Notes under the pieces: model-generated
The model's database searches: none
What the model saw: the letters and a program-made list of their open reading frames with translations, nothing else
What the model was told of the DNA's origin: nothing
Source of the DNA: Coprobacter secundus
GTDB lineage: Bacteria; Bacteroidota; Bacteroidia; Bacteroidales; Coprobacteraceae
DNA length: 64,000 nt
Direction of reading: 5' to 3'
NCBI GenBank assembly: GCA_000803105.1
Contig: JTDA01000005.1
Location: 196,845 to 260,844 of the forward strand
Made by a program: the position numbers and the translations under genes
Part shown: piece after piece, positions 19,501 to 26,098 of the stretch
How positions within the stretch are numbered: the stretch's first letter is position 1
How the letters are laid out: every line of letters starts with the position of its first letter

Positions 19501-19691
19501 GGGAAAAGAAAATACAGCGTCATGCTGCTGAAGTGGAAAAGGCTTCTTTGACAAATTTCTGTATCGATAAGGCTCAAATGGGTTTAGGCTGTATCAACAG
19601 TTGGGGAGCTTTGCCATTGGAAAAATATAGACTTCCTTATGGAGATTATACTTTTACATTTAAAATGATACCAATAAAATCAGCTTATTAA
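16575..19691 (+). CDS. GH2 beta-galactosidase (LacZ-type), exported
   Basis: 1038 aa from the chosen start (MKRQN, a signal peptide ending at SVFAQG). Domain order is as in LacZ-type GH2: sugar-binding jelly-roll (about 45-220), Ig-like GH2 domain (about 225-335), TIM-barrel (about 335-625), then domain 4 and the beta-galactosidase small chain (to the C-terminus, including WRAPTDNDFG). The acid/base Glu468 lies in SLGNEAGDGPN and the nucleophile Glu531 in LIQCEYAHAMGNS. It should release terminal beta-galactose in the periplasm. It is monocistronic with its own promoter and terminator, but sits 4 kb from a glycan PUL and could help degrade the same substrate. An in-frame ATG 27 nt upstream was rejected. 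Confidence 0.92.
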   Translation: MKRQNILAGFLIAGMSVFAQGNEWKDPGVNAVNRLPMHSHYFAYENSEVACNQEPSQSSNFMTLNGAWKFYWVKDSDIRPTDFYKNNFDDSSWKTIPVPGMWEIYGYGDPIYVNIGYAWRKHFKNNPPEVPVENNHVGSYRREITIPVSWKDKEIFAHFGSVTSNMYLWVNGKYVGYSEDSKLEAEFNLTPYLKPGKNVIAFQVFRWCDGTYLEDQDFFRYSGVGRDCYLYVRNKEYIKDIRVTPDLDAVYQNGVLDIDVELSSKASGAQVILDLKDAAGQVVKSETIKAKGKKAQVTMAVTNPAKWTSETPNLYVLTATLKAKNGQVKEVIPINVGFRKVEIKNAQLLINGKPVLFKGANRHEIDPRGGYVVSVERMIQDIKIMKEHNINAVRTCHYPDDSRWYDLCDKYGIYVVAEANIESHGMGYDKETLAKVPAYAKAHLERNQRNVQRNWNHPSVIVWSLGNEAGDGPNFTACYKWIKETDSSRPVHYERAELGSNTDIYCPMYLPYDACEKYLKNNPPMPLIQCEYAHAMGNSEGGFKEYWDLVRKYPNYQGGYIWDFVDQSVRVKNKNGIDIYAYAGDFNNHDDPSDYNFCDNGLISPDRRPNPHADEVRHIYQSIWASPVDLQKGEVAVYNENFFTDLAGIYAQWKILADGVSIQEGVVPDLNVLPQQTSSIKLNYDFASLPSDKELLLNIEFKKKAAEELLPAGYVVAYNQLVIKDGVIPAITIKNKIQDKNTSVQLPVVKDMGNKLTLKSDILDIAFDKSTGWLCNYVVDGVSMLSDGAVLKPNFWRAPTDNDFGAGLQMKYRVWKNPEFVLKSLNTMEENGLIKVKALYDMPSVSAQLELSYVINNVGEIVITQKMTASSTAEVPDMFRFGMQIQMPESFNRILYYGRGPIENYADRKNSTLLGVYKQSVDEQYYPYIRPQETGTKSDIRWWNLTSIDGAGLSFISDAPFSASALHYTIESLDEGEKKIQRHAAEVEKASLTNFCIDKAQMGLGCINSWGALPLEKYRLPYGDYTFTFKMIPIKSAY

Positions 19692-19704
19692 GAAAATGTC
19701 TTGT

Positions 19705-19745
19705 AAAAAAACGGGTTGCGGAATTCATCCGCAACCGTTTTTTAT
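19705..19745 (+). terminator. Intrinsic terminator of the GH2 gene
   Basis: GGTTGCGGA / TCCGCAACC hairpin flanked by A-rich and T-rich tracts (AAAAAACGG and CGTTTTTT), 14 nt after the GH2 stop. Confidence 0.88.
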
Positions 19746-19862
19746 ATTTATAGGTGTTTCGATGGATAATTAGGTTTGAAAGATAAAAAGGTTTTTTTAG
19801 AGATTTCTTCTGTAAATAAAATTTCGAAAATACGAAAGAGAATATGATATATATTCTTTTAT

Positions 19863-20040
19863 AGTTTTCGAAAAAGGTATTTTTTGAAGATGTTTCTCGG
19901 CAAGACCTTACATTCCCGACCGAATGTTTTGGGGAGTCTTGCGTACGTAACGGATAATGTCGGCGTTTTGTGTGTGTTTTTAGTATAGAAGGATAACAAG
20001 ATTGGCGAGAGAATTTTCTCTCTTCTCTTTTTTCATAACT
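19863..20040 (-). ncRNA. Candidate 6S-like rod-shaped structured RNA
   Basis: There is no credible ORF between the GH2 terminator and the ABC-F gene, yet the stretch is highly structured. Minus-strand positions 20040-20027 pair with 19876-19863 in 11 of 14 positions. Next inside, GAAGA pairs with UCUUC and UUCUC with GAGAA. An internal hairpin has GCAAGAC/GUCUUGC and ACAUUC/GAAUGU arms (about 19899-19942). The result is a closed rod of about 178 nt with a large internal loop, the size and shape of 6S RNA, which mimics an open promoter and sequesters RNA polymerase. An exact TATCTTTG promoter box precedes it on the minus strand. The plus strand also carries a GAGAGAA/TTCTCTC hairpin followed by a T-run at its end, so strand is not certain. 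Homology to 6S is inferred from shape only. Confidence 0.4.
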
Positions 20041-20043
20041 TGA

Positions 20044-20051
20044 CAAAGATA
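20044..20051 (-). promoter_or_regulatory. -7 promoter box for the candidate structured RNA
   Basis: The minus strand reads TATCTTTG, a perfect TAnnTTTG match placed 4 nt before the outermost paired base of the candidate RNA. No clear -33 element. The plus strand from 20052 to 20385 is otherwise AT-rich with no gene seen; it must hold the ABC-F promoter, which I cannot pinpoint. Confidence 0.4.
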
Positions 20052-20385
20052 CAGTTTTTATTTATTAAAAAACTGTTTTTGTGTGAAAAGTTTATTCAAA
20101 AAGCTACTTTTCTTCTAAAAAACAGTTAAAATAATGGTATAAGTGTCTATTTTACACTAGAAAATCTGCCATTTTGTTACAATTTGGCCATAAATATAGT
20201 GCCGAATTTGTGTAAGATATTTATGATGGTGGAAAGAATAGAATACTATATAGTTATTTTAGGTATTATGTTTTTATATTAATGAAGAAAATAGGATGGA
20301 TTGGAGTAGATATATAATCTTTTCAGTTTTCCTCTTGTTCCGGAATTATTTGTTACTTTTACATTCAAAATCAGTATGAAGTAAA

Positions 20386-22278
20386 ATGGTTAGTTATTTA
20401 CAGGTTGATGGATTAAGAAAATCGTTTGGAGACTTATTGCTTTTTGATAAATTGTCTTTTGGAATAGCAGAGGGTGAAAGAATCGGATTGATTGCTAAAA
20501 ATGGTTCGGGAAAGACAACATTGTTGAATATAATAGCAGGAAAAGAGGATTATGAGGCGGGATCAATTGTGTTTCGTAGAGACTTAAAAGTGGGTTATCT
20601 GGAGCAAGACCCCAAATATCCAGCGGCATTGTCGGTACTTGATGCATGTTTTCATTCTGATAATGAAATGGTTCAGTTAATATCTGAGTATGAATCGATA
20701 ATAAACTCTTCAGACCATTCAAAATTAGAAGAGGTATTAGTCAGAATGGATTATCTTAAGGCTTGGGATTATGAGCAGAAAGCAAAGCAAATATTATCTC
20801 AATTAAAAATAAATAATTTTACTCAGAAAATAGAATACCTTTCTGGGGGGCAATTGAAACGGGTCGCTTTGGCAAACGTACTAATAGCTGAACCCGATTT
20901 ATTGATTTTAGATGAACCGACAAATCATTTAGATTTGGAAATGACGGAGTGGCTGGAGGATTATCTGAAAAGAACGAATGTGAGTTTGCTAATGGTCACT
21001 CATGACCGCTATTTTTTGGATAGAGTTTGCAATGAAATTGTAGAAATTGATAATCGTCGACTGTATAATTATAAAGGGAATTATAGTTATTATCTTGAAA
21101 AACGCCAAGAAAGAGTAGATGCTCAAAATGCTGCGATAGACCGAGCTAATAATTTGTTGCGAACAGAGCTTGATTGGATTCGCCGTCAGCCTCAGGCCAG
21201 AGGAACAAAAGCAAAATATAGAATAGATGCATTTCATGAGTTAGAAGAAAAAGCTCGACAAGAAAAATCTTTAGGAAATGTAAAATTGGAAATTAAATCT
21301 TCTTATATAGGATCTAAGATATTTGAAGCAAAGCATTTATCTAAGAAATTTGGAGAATTAAAAATTCTGGAAGATTTTAATTATGTGTTTGCCCGTTATG
21401 AAAAGATGGGGATTGTGGGCAATAATGGAACAGGAAAATCTACTTTTATAAAAATGCTCATGGGGTTGGTATCTCCGGACGAAGGAGAAATAGAAATAGG
21501 TGAAACTGTTCGTTTTGGGTATTATAGTCAAGATGGCCTTCAGTTTGATGAGCAGATGAGAGTAATCGATGCTGTACGAAATATTGCAGAAGAAATTTCA
21601 TTGGGAGATGGAAAGAAATTGTCAGCCTCTCAATTTTTGCAACACTTTTTGTTTACGCCGGAAACACAATATAATTATATTTATAAATTAAGCGGAGGTG
21701 AGAAACGAAGATTGTATTTATGTACAGTTCTTATCAGTAATCCTAATTTTTTGGTACTTGATGAGCCTACTAATGATTTGGATATAGTAACGTTAAATGT
21801 TTTAGAAGAATATTTGAGAACATTTAAGGGGTGTGTGATTGTCGTTTCCCACGACCGTTATTTCATGGATAAAGTTGTAGACCATTTATTGGTGTTTAAG
21901 GGTAATGCTGAATTAAAAGATTTTCCTGGAAGCTATACCGATTATCGGGAGTGGAAAGATTTTCAGGAACAAAAAGAAAAATCGGAACTTAATGCTCAAA
22001 TAAAGAAGAGTAATGCAAATGAAAAAATTCTGTATAAGCGAAACGATGCTCAAGATACAGGTAAGCGAAAATTGACATTTAAGGAACGGAAGGAGTTTGA
22101 AGAATTGGAAAAACAAATACCAATGCTTGAAGAGGAAAAGTCTTGTCTTGAGACAGAGATGAGTTCTGGAGTATTATCGACAGATGAATTAATCGAAAAA
22201 TCGAATCGTATTGCTGTTCTTATCGATTTGATAGATGAAAAAACAATGCGTTGGTTGGAATTGAGTGAAATGCAATAG
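20386..22278 (+). CDS. ABC-F family ATPase (Uup/EttA-like)
   Basis: 630 aa, two ABC nucleotide-binding domains and no membrane segments. NBD1: Walker A KNGSGKTT, signature LSGGQLKRVAL, Walker B LLILDEPTNHLD. NBD2: Walker A NNGTGKST, signature LSGGEKRRLYL, Walker B FLVLDEPTNDLD. The inter-domain linker (about 235-300) is charged and helical, and the C-terminal 90 residues (from about 545) form a charged coiled coil as in Uup. ABC-F proteins act on the ribosome, relieving stalled translation, or conferring antibiotic protection in some cases. The C-terminal coiled coil favours the Uup-like housekeeping type. Monocistronic. Confidence 0.9.
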   Translation: MVSYLQVDGLRKSFGDLLLFDKLSFGIAEGERIGLIAKNGSGKTTLLNIIAGKEDYEAGSIVFRRDLKVGYLEQDPKYPAALSVLDACFHSDNEMVQLISEYESIINSSDHSKLEEVLVRMDYLKAWDYEQKAKQILSQLKINNFTQKIEYLSGGQLKRVALANVLIAEPDLLILDEPTNHLDLEMTEWLEDYLKRTNVSLLMVTHDRYFLDRVCNEIVEIDNRRLYNYKGNYSYYLEKRQERVDAQNAAIDRANNLLRTELDWIRRQPQARGTKAKYRIDAFHELEEKARQEKSLGNVKLEIKSSYIGSKIFEAKHLSKKFGELKILEDFNYVFARYEKMGIVGNNGTGKSTFIKMLMGLVSPDEGEIEIGETVRFGYYSQDGLQFDEQMRVIDAVRNIAEEISLGDGKKLSASQFLQHFLFTPETQYNYIYKLSGGEKRRLYLCTVLISNPNFLVLDEPTNDLDIVTLNVLEEYLRTFKGCVIVVSHDRYFMDKVVDHLLVFKGNAELKDFPGSYTDYREWKDFQEQKEKSELNAQIKKSNANEKILYKRNDAQDTGKRKLTFKERKEFEELEKQIPMLEEEKSCLETEMSSGVLSTDELIEKSNRIAVLIDLIDEKTMRWLELSEMQ

Positions 22279-22465
22279 ATTAAAAACGGGTGGATTAGTA
22301 AGTATGTATTTTATCTATAATAAAAAAGTAATATTATACGAATCGATGAGTTGTGGCTGTTAGTGATGTCTTTATTTAAAATAAAATTTATAAATTTGAA
22401 AACTCAATTTAATTAATATCTTTTCTACTATTATAATGTAGATTTTAAATTGTTAAGATAAAGAG

Positions 22466-23251
22466 ATGTGTGACCTATGCCTGAAAGTGAATCCCGACGA
22501 TAATGTAGCTGTAGCTGTAGTACCTCTTCGTGCTGGGAAAAGATTGAATGTTGATGGATGGGATATTATTCTCCCTAGAGATATTCCTGCTGGACAAAAA
22601 ATAGCTCTTCTTAATCTTGAAGCAGGAGATTATATTATAAAATATGGTTGTCCTATTGGTTATGTCACGGATTATATAGATCGGGGTGAATGGATAAATG
22701 AGAAAAATGCACGTATTTGTCCGACAGGTATCCAAGATACTCGTAAAACTCACCAAGTAGATTTGGCAAGTCTTTGGAATCAGGATATTTGTAAAGGATA
22801 TTTAAGGAAGAGTGGAGAAGCTGGGGTAAGAAACGATGTGTGGATTATTGCTGCATCTGAAAATGTGACGTCTTTGGTATATGAGCTGACCGATTCTTTG
22901 CGTTTGACAATGGATGGTAATGGTATTAATTTTATAGTTCCTTTTCCATATAATAAGGCATTGTTTAGTCATCCTGAACAAAATAGTTATTCATATAAAA
23001 TTTTAAAAGATTTGGTGTGCCATCCTAATGCTGGAGGGGTTTTGGTAATTGCATCAGAGAATGATTTTGATAAAATAGAGTCATTTAAAATATTTTTAGG
23101 AAAATATGATTCTGGACGTATTCGTTTTATATTAGTAAAAGATAATGAAACAGGACAAAAATCTTGTATGAAGCTCCTTAAAGAATTATATATACGTGCG
23201 TCTAAAAATGAAGTTACAGAGATTCCTTTATCAAAATTGCGACTTGATTAA
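22466..23251 (+). CDS. Truncated, probably non-catalytic altronate dehydratase (UxaA)-like protein
   Basis: 261 aa against about 495 for UxaA. Residues 1-80 form the UxaA SAF domain (VNPDDNVAVAVVPL, GDYIIKYGCPIGYVTDYI). Residues about 108-260 follow the first half of the catalytic domain (GEAGVRNDVWII, CHPNAGGVLVIASEND, IPLSKLRLD). The protein stops where E. coli UxaA continues with ELKFGLECGGSDG, so the second half is missing. Within what remains, the conserved YGCSQLGDD is replaced by YNKALFSHP, and GLGCENN by ASEND, so the family's conserved cysteines are gone. No remnant of the missing half follows. I infer a pseudoenzyme, perhaps a ligand-binding or regulatory protein; an old decaying gene is the alternative, but the frame is intact and well formed. 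Confidence 0.8.
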   Translation: MCDLCLKVNPDDNVAVAVVPLRAGKRLNVDGWDIILPRDIPAGQKIALLNLEAGDYIIKYGCPIGYVTDYIDRGEWINEKNARICPTGIQDTRKTHQVDLASLWNQDICKGYLRKSGEAGVRNDVWIIAASENVTSLVYELTDSLRLTMDGNGINFIVPFPYNKALFSHPEQNSYSYKILKDLVCHPNAGGVLVIASENDFDKIESFKIFLGKYDSGRIRFILVKDNETGQKSCMKLLKELYIRASKNEVTEIPLSKLRLD

Positions 23252-23526
23252 AAGTGGCGAATTATCTTTGGTCTTATAAGCATTGTGGTTATGACACTAT
23301 CGAATATTAGGATGTAATTATTCACGGTATATTATACAGCCATCAATAATAAAAAAATATTGAGGTTGTTGAATTGTTTTAAAAGAGATGAATTGTATAA
23401 ATACCATAATTTGAAGGAAATTCTGTACGGGTAAAGATGAACAAAGATAATGTATACCTACTTCGTATTTCTGGTATTGGTTTTTGTTTTGTAGAGAAAG
23501 CAGTTCTATAAAATTGGAAATAATAT
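23252..23526. other. Intergenic stretch, no gene seen
   Basis: AT-rich space between the convergent UxaA-like gene and GH95. No reading frame, and no trace of the missing UxaA C-terminal half, is visible on the plus strand. Confidence 0.5.
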
Positions 23527-23562
23527 TTTAAAGAGATAACGTGAAAATGCTATCTCTTTAAA
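23527..23562 (-). terminator. Terminator hairpin after the GH95 gene
   Basis: Perfect 12-nt arms TTTAAAGAGATA (23527-23538) and TATCTCTTTAAA (23551-23562), 18 nt past the GH95 stop on the minus strand. The stem ends in AU pairs rather than a long U-run, so efficiency is uncertain. Confidence 0.6.
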
Positions 23563-23580
23563 ATAAATATGGTAAAAGAA

Positions 23581-25974
23581 TTAATCTATATTAGTAAAAG
23601 TGATGCGAGCATCATCATCTTGTATTGATACTCCTTGTACCTTAATTATGGGTTTATCCATGTTTGAAGGGATGCCAATTTGGGCCTTAGTGAGATTACC
23701 ATTTGTCCATTCTATATCTATCAGATATCCATTTCGAGCAGCTAACCCTGAAATTTTACCTTCTGGCCACTCTGTTGGTAATGCAGGTAATAAATCAATA
23801 AATCCGTCGTGTGATTGTAATAGCATTTCAGCGAATAGACCTGCTGTAGCCATAGTTGCGTCTACTTGCATATTACCCGATTGATTCGACATCATATTTT
23901 CATAACCACTTTCTTTTATTAATTGGTTGAAAATTCGAATAGCTGTATTGCCATCGTGAAGTCGTGCCCATATAGCCATTCTCCAAGCTGCCGACCAGTT
24001 TCCTCCGGTGTGAGGCCAACGATTTCCAAGTTTTCCGAAATTTCTCATCTCTAAAGACTTTTTTACGGCGTTGGCCCACTCCGGAGTATGAGTATATGAA
24101 ATCATATTTCCAGGAAACATTCCGTATAAATGAGCGATGTGTCGGTGATGGTCACGAGGATTATCAGCATCGATTATCCATTCTTGCAGCTGGCCATATT
24201 TTCCTTTTTTTAAAGGATAAAGTTTATCTTTTGCAATAGAGATTTTTTCTTTAAATTCTTTGTCTATATTGAGTATGTTGGCTGCATCTATAACATTGGA
24301 AAATAAATCATAAACCATTTCAATATCTTGATATGCAGGTACAGTGAAGACTTTTTTATCCGTTTCTTCTCCGTTTACAGATGAAAATTCAATAGGTTTT
24401 CCATCTTTTAATTCTATTCCATGTTCGGCAGATACTGAAGGGGTTACAATTAAATATTTTTCGTATGGAGTGAGATTTTCAAGCCAGAATATAGCAGCTT
24501 CTTTCATAACAGGATAAGCCTCTTTTTTTAAGTAATCCATGTCGTAAGTAAAGGAAAAATGTTCCCATAAATGACGGCAGTGCCAAGCTGCTCCGCAGGG
24601 ATATAGTCCCCAGAGAATATCGTCTCCTGGAGCCGTATGTCCCCATATATTCCCGGTGGAATGACTTACCCAACCTTGTGTCCCGTAATATTCTTGGGCG
24701 GTTATTCGCCCGGGTTTTACGAGATTTACAATCCAGTCGATGTATGCTTCTTCACATTCATTTAGACGAGCAGGACCGCAAGACCAATACATTTCTTGTA
24801 GATTGATATTACTTTGAAAATTTCCATTCCAAGGAGCTTTTTCGAAAGTATTCCATACGCCTTGTAAAGTTGAAGGTAATGTTCCCGGTCTTGAAGCGCT
24901 GATAATCAGGTAACGGCTCAGATTGAACCATAAAGTTTTTAGAGATGAATCGTCTGTAAATCCTTCTTGCAGCTGTCTTATACGGGAGTCTGTAGTTAAA
25001 AGTTCTGAAGCTTTGTCTCCTGTAAGGGTTAACTTTACCCTGTTATATAATGACTGATAATCTGATATGTGAGTATATTTTAATTTTTCGTATCCTTTGG
25101 CTGTTGCTTTTTTAATAATATCGAGAGTCGTATTTTGTGGATTTTCGCCTTTATATGAAGGATATACCTGTTTGTATTCTGTATCTACGGTATATAAAAT
25201 TGTGGCCTGATTGGCTTCTTTAACTTCAATTTCTTGATTTGAGATATTGATTATGCCTCCTTCTTGTAATATTTTAATGCGGATACAATAATTGAGGCCA
25301 TTACCTTTTATAGTTCCGATAAAAGTCAGGCCATCTTTAGTTTTTTCTATTTTGTCGGAAGGGTAAATTAGTGATTGAGATAAATTAAAATTTATCTTAT
25401 TATTTTTGTCAGCAGTAAAGTGGAGAGCCAGGATTTTATCTGGATAACTGCAGAAATATTCTCGTTTAAAATGGATATCATTTTGAGTATATTCTACAAA
25501 TCCTCTGGAAGTAGATAAGTCGAGCCCTCTTACGTATTCTTTTACCGGTTGATTATTGTCGGGAAAGTCAATATAGAGATTTCCGACCATAGAGAAATGC
25601 CCGTAATGGCTATAGTCTCCTACCATATGTTTACGGCAAAGAGAATCGGCTTCTGCATATTTTTTTTCGATAATTAGTTTTCGTATTTCTTTGATTTTAT
25701 CTTTTCCTCCTGTTATTATTGCATTATTGTAATCAGGTGAGGAATGGGGGCCTCCTGTCCAGAATGTTTTTTCGGCAATGTCAAAGCATTCTCTTTTTAT
25801 ACCCCCATAGAAAGATGCTCCCATATATCCATTCCCGATGTGTAGTGCTTGTTGTGACCAATTTTCTGCAGGAGAGGTAAACCATAAAGTCTGATCAGGT
25901 GATAATGTTTCTTTTGCTTGTCCTAATAGGAATGCTCCTGTTAATAAGAAAAGTAGCAAAGAGATTTTTTTCAT
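23581..25974 (-). CDS. GH95 alpha-L-fucosidase
   Basis: 797 aa from the chosen Met (MKKISLL, start of a signal peptide ending near LGQAK; an upstream in-frame ATG at 25986 is less likely). N-terminal beta-sandwich (LWFTSPAENW, LHIGNGYMGASFYGG), then an (alpha/alpha)6 barrel. Expected GH95 active-site residues are visible: SNINLQEMYW (Asn389 and Asn391), LQEW (Glu598, general acid) and QVDATMATAG (Asp705). The last motif departs from the common QIDGNFGGTAG, so linkage specificity may differ. GH95 enzymes remove alpha-1,2-fucose, or in some cases alpha-L-galactose, from glycans. It is the last gene of the PUL, separated from the GH18 gene by a terminator and a TATCTTTA box at 26024-26017. Confidence 0.9.
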   Translation of the reverse strand: MKKISLLLFLLTGAFLLGQAKETLSPDQTLWFTSPAENWSQQALHIGNGYMGASFYGGIKRECFDIAEKTFWTGGPHSSPDYNNAIITGGKDKIKEIRKLIIEKKYAEADSLCRKHMVGDYSHYGHFSMVGNLYIDFPDNNQPVKEYVRGLDLSTSRGFVEYTQNDIHFKREYFCSYPDKILALHFTADKNNKINFNLSQSLIYPSDKIEKTKDGLTFIGTIKGNGLNYCIRIKILQEGGIINISNQEIEVKEANQATILYTVDTEYKQVYPSYKGENPQNTTLDIIKKATAKGYEKLKYTHISDYQSLYNRVKLTLTGDKASELLTTDSRIRQLQEGFTDDSSLKTLWFNLSRYLIISASRPGTLPSTLQGVWNTFEKAPWNGNFQSNINLQEMYWSCGPARLNECEEAYIDWIVNLVKPGRITAQEYYGTQGWVSHSTGNIWGHTAPGDDILWGLYPCGAAWHCRHLWEHFSFTYDMDYLKKEAYPVMKEAAIFWLENLTPYEKYLIVTPSVSAEHGIELKDGKPIEFSSVNGEETDKKVFTVPAYQDIEMVYDLFSNVIDAANILNIDKEFKEKISIAKDKLYPLKKGKYGQLQEWIIDADNPRDHHRHIAHLYGMFPGNMISYTHTPEWANAVKKSLEMRNFGKLGNRWPHTGGNWSAAWRMAIWARLHDGNTAIRIFNQLIKESGYENMMSNQSGNMQVDATMATAGLFAEMLLQSHDGFIDLLPALPTEWPEGKISGLAARNGYLIDIEWTNGNLTKAQIGIPSNMDKPIIKVQGVSIQDDDARITFTNID

Positions 25975-26047
25975 GCGTGTCGTCATTATGTTACAAATTA
26001 TTAGTTGGAATCATGGTAAAGATAGTATAAAATTTTTAAATAAAGAA

Positions 26048-26079
26048 CAAAGGCTATCTATAGAAGGAGATAGCCTTTG
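26048..26079 (-). terminator. Intrinsic terminator of the LamG-GH18 gene
   Basis: Perfect 12-nt arms CAAAGGCTATCT (26048-26059) and AGATAGCCTTTG (26068-26079) with an 8-nt loop. On the minus strand a T-containing tract follows. It separates the GH18 gene from GH95. Confidence 0.8.
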
Positions 26080-26098
26080 AAATTTAGTATGCTGAGAT

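Noticed and set aside
19660..20046. Minus-strand 128-residue frame after the GH2 gene
   Set aside because: It begins at a TTG inside a promoter box, has no recognisable sequence, runs across the GH2 terminator, and overlaps the structured RNA candidate.
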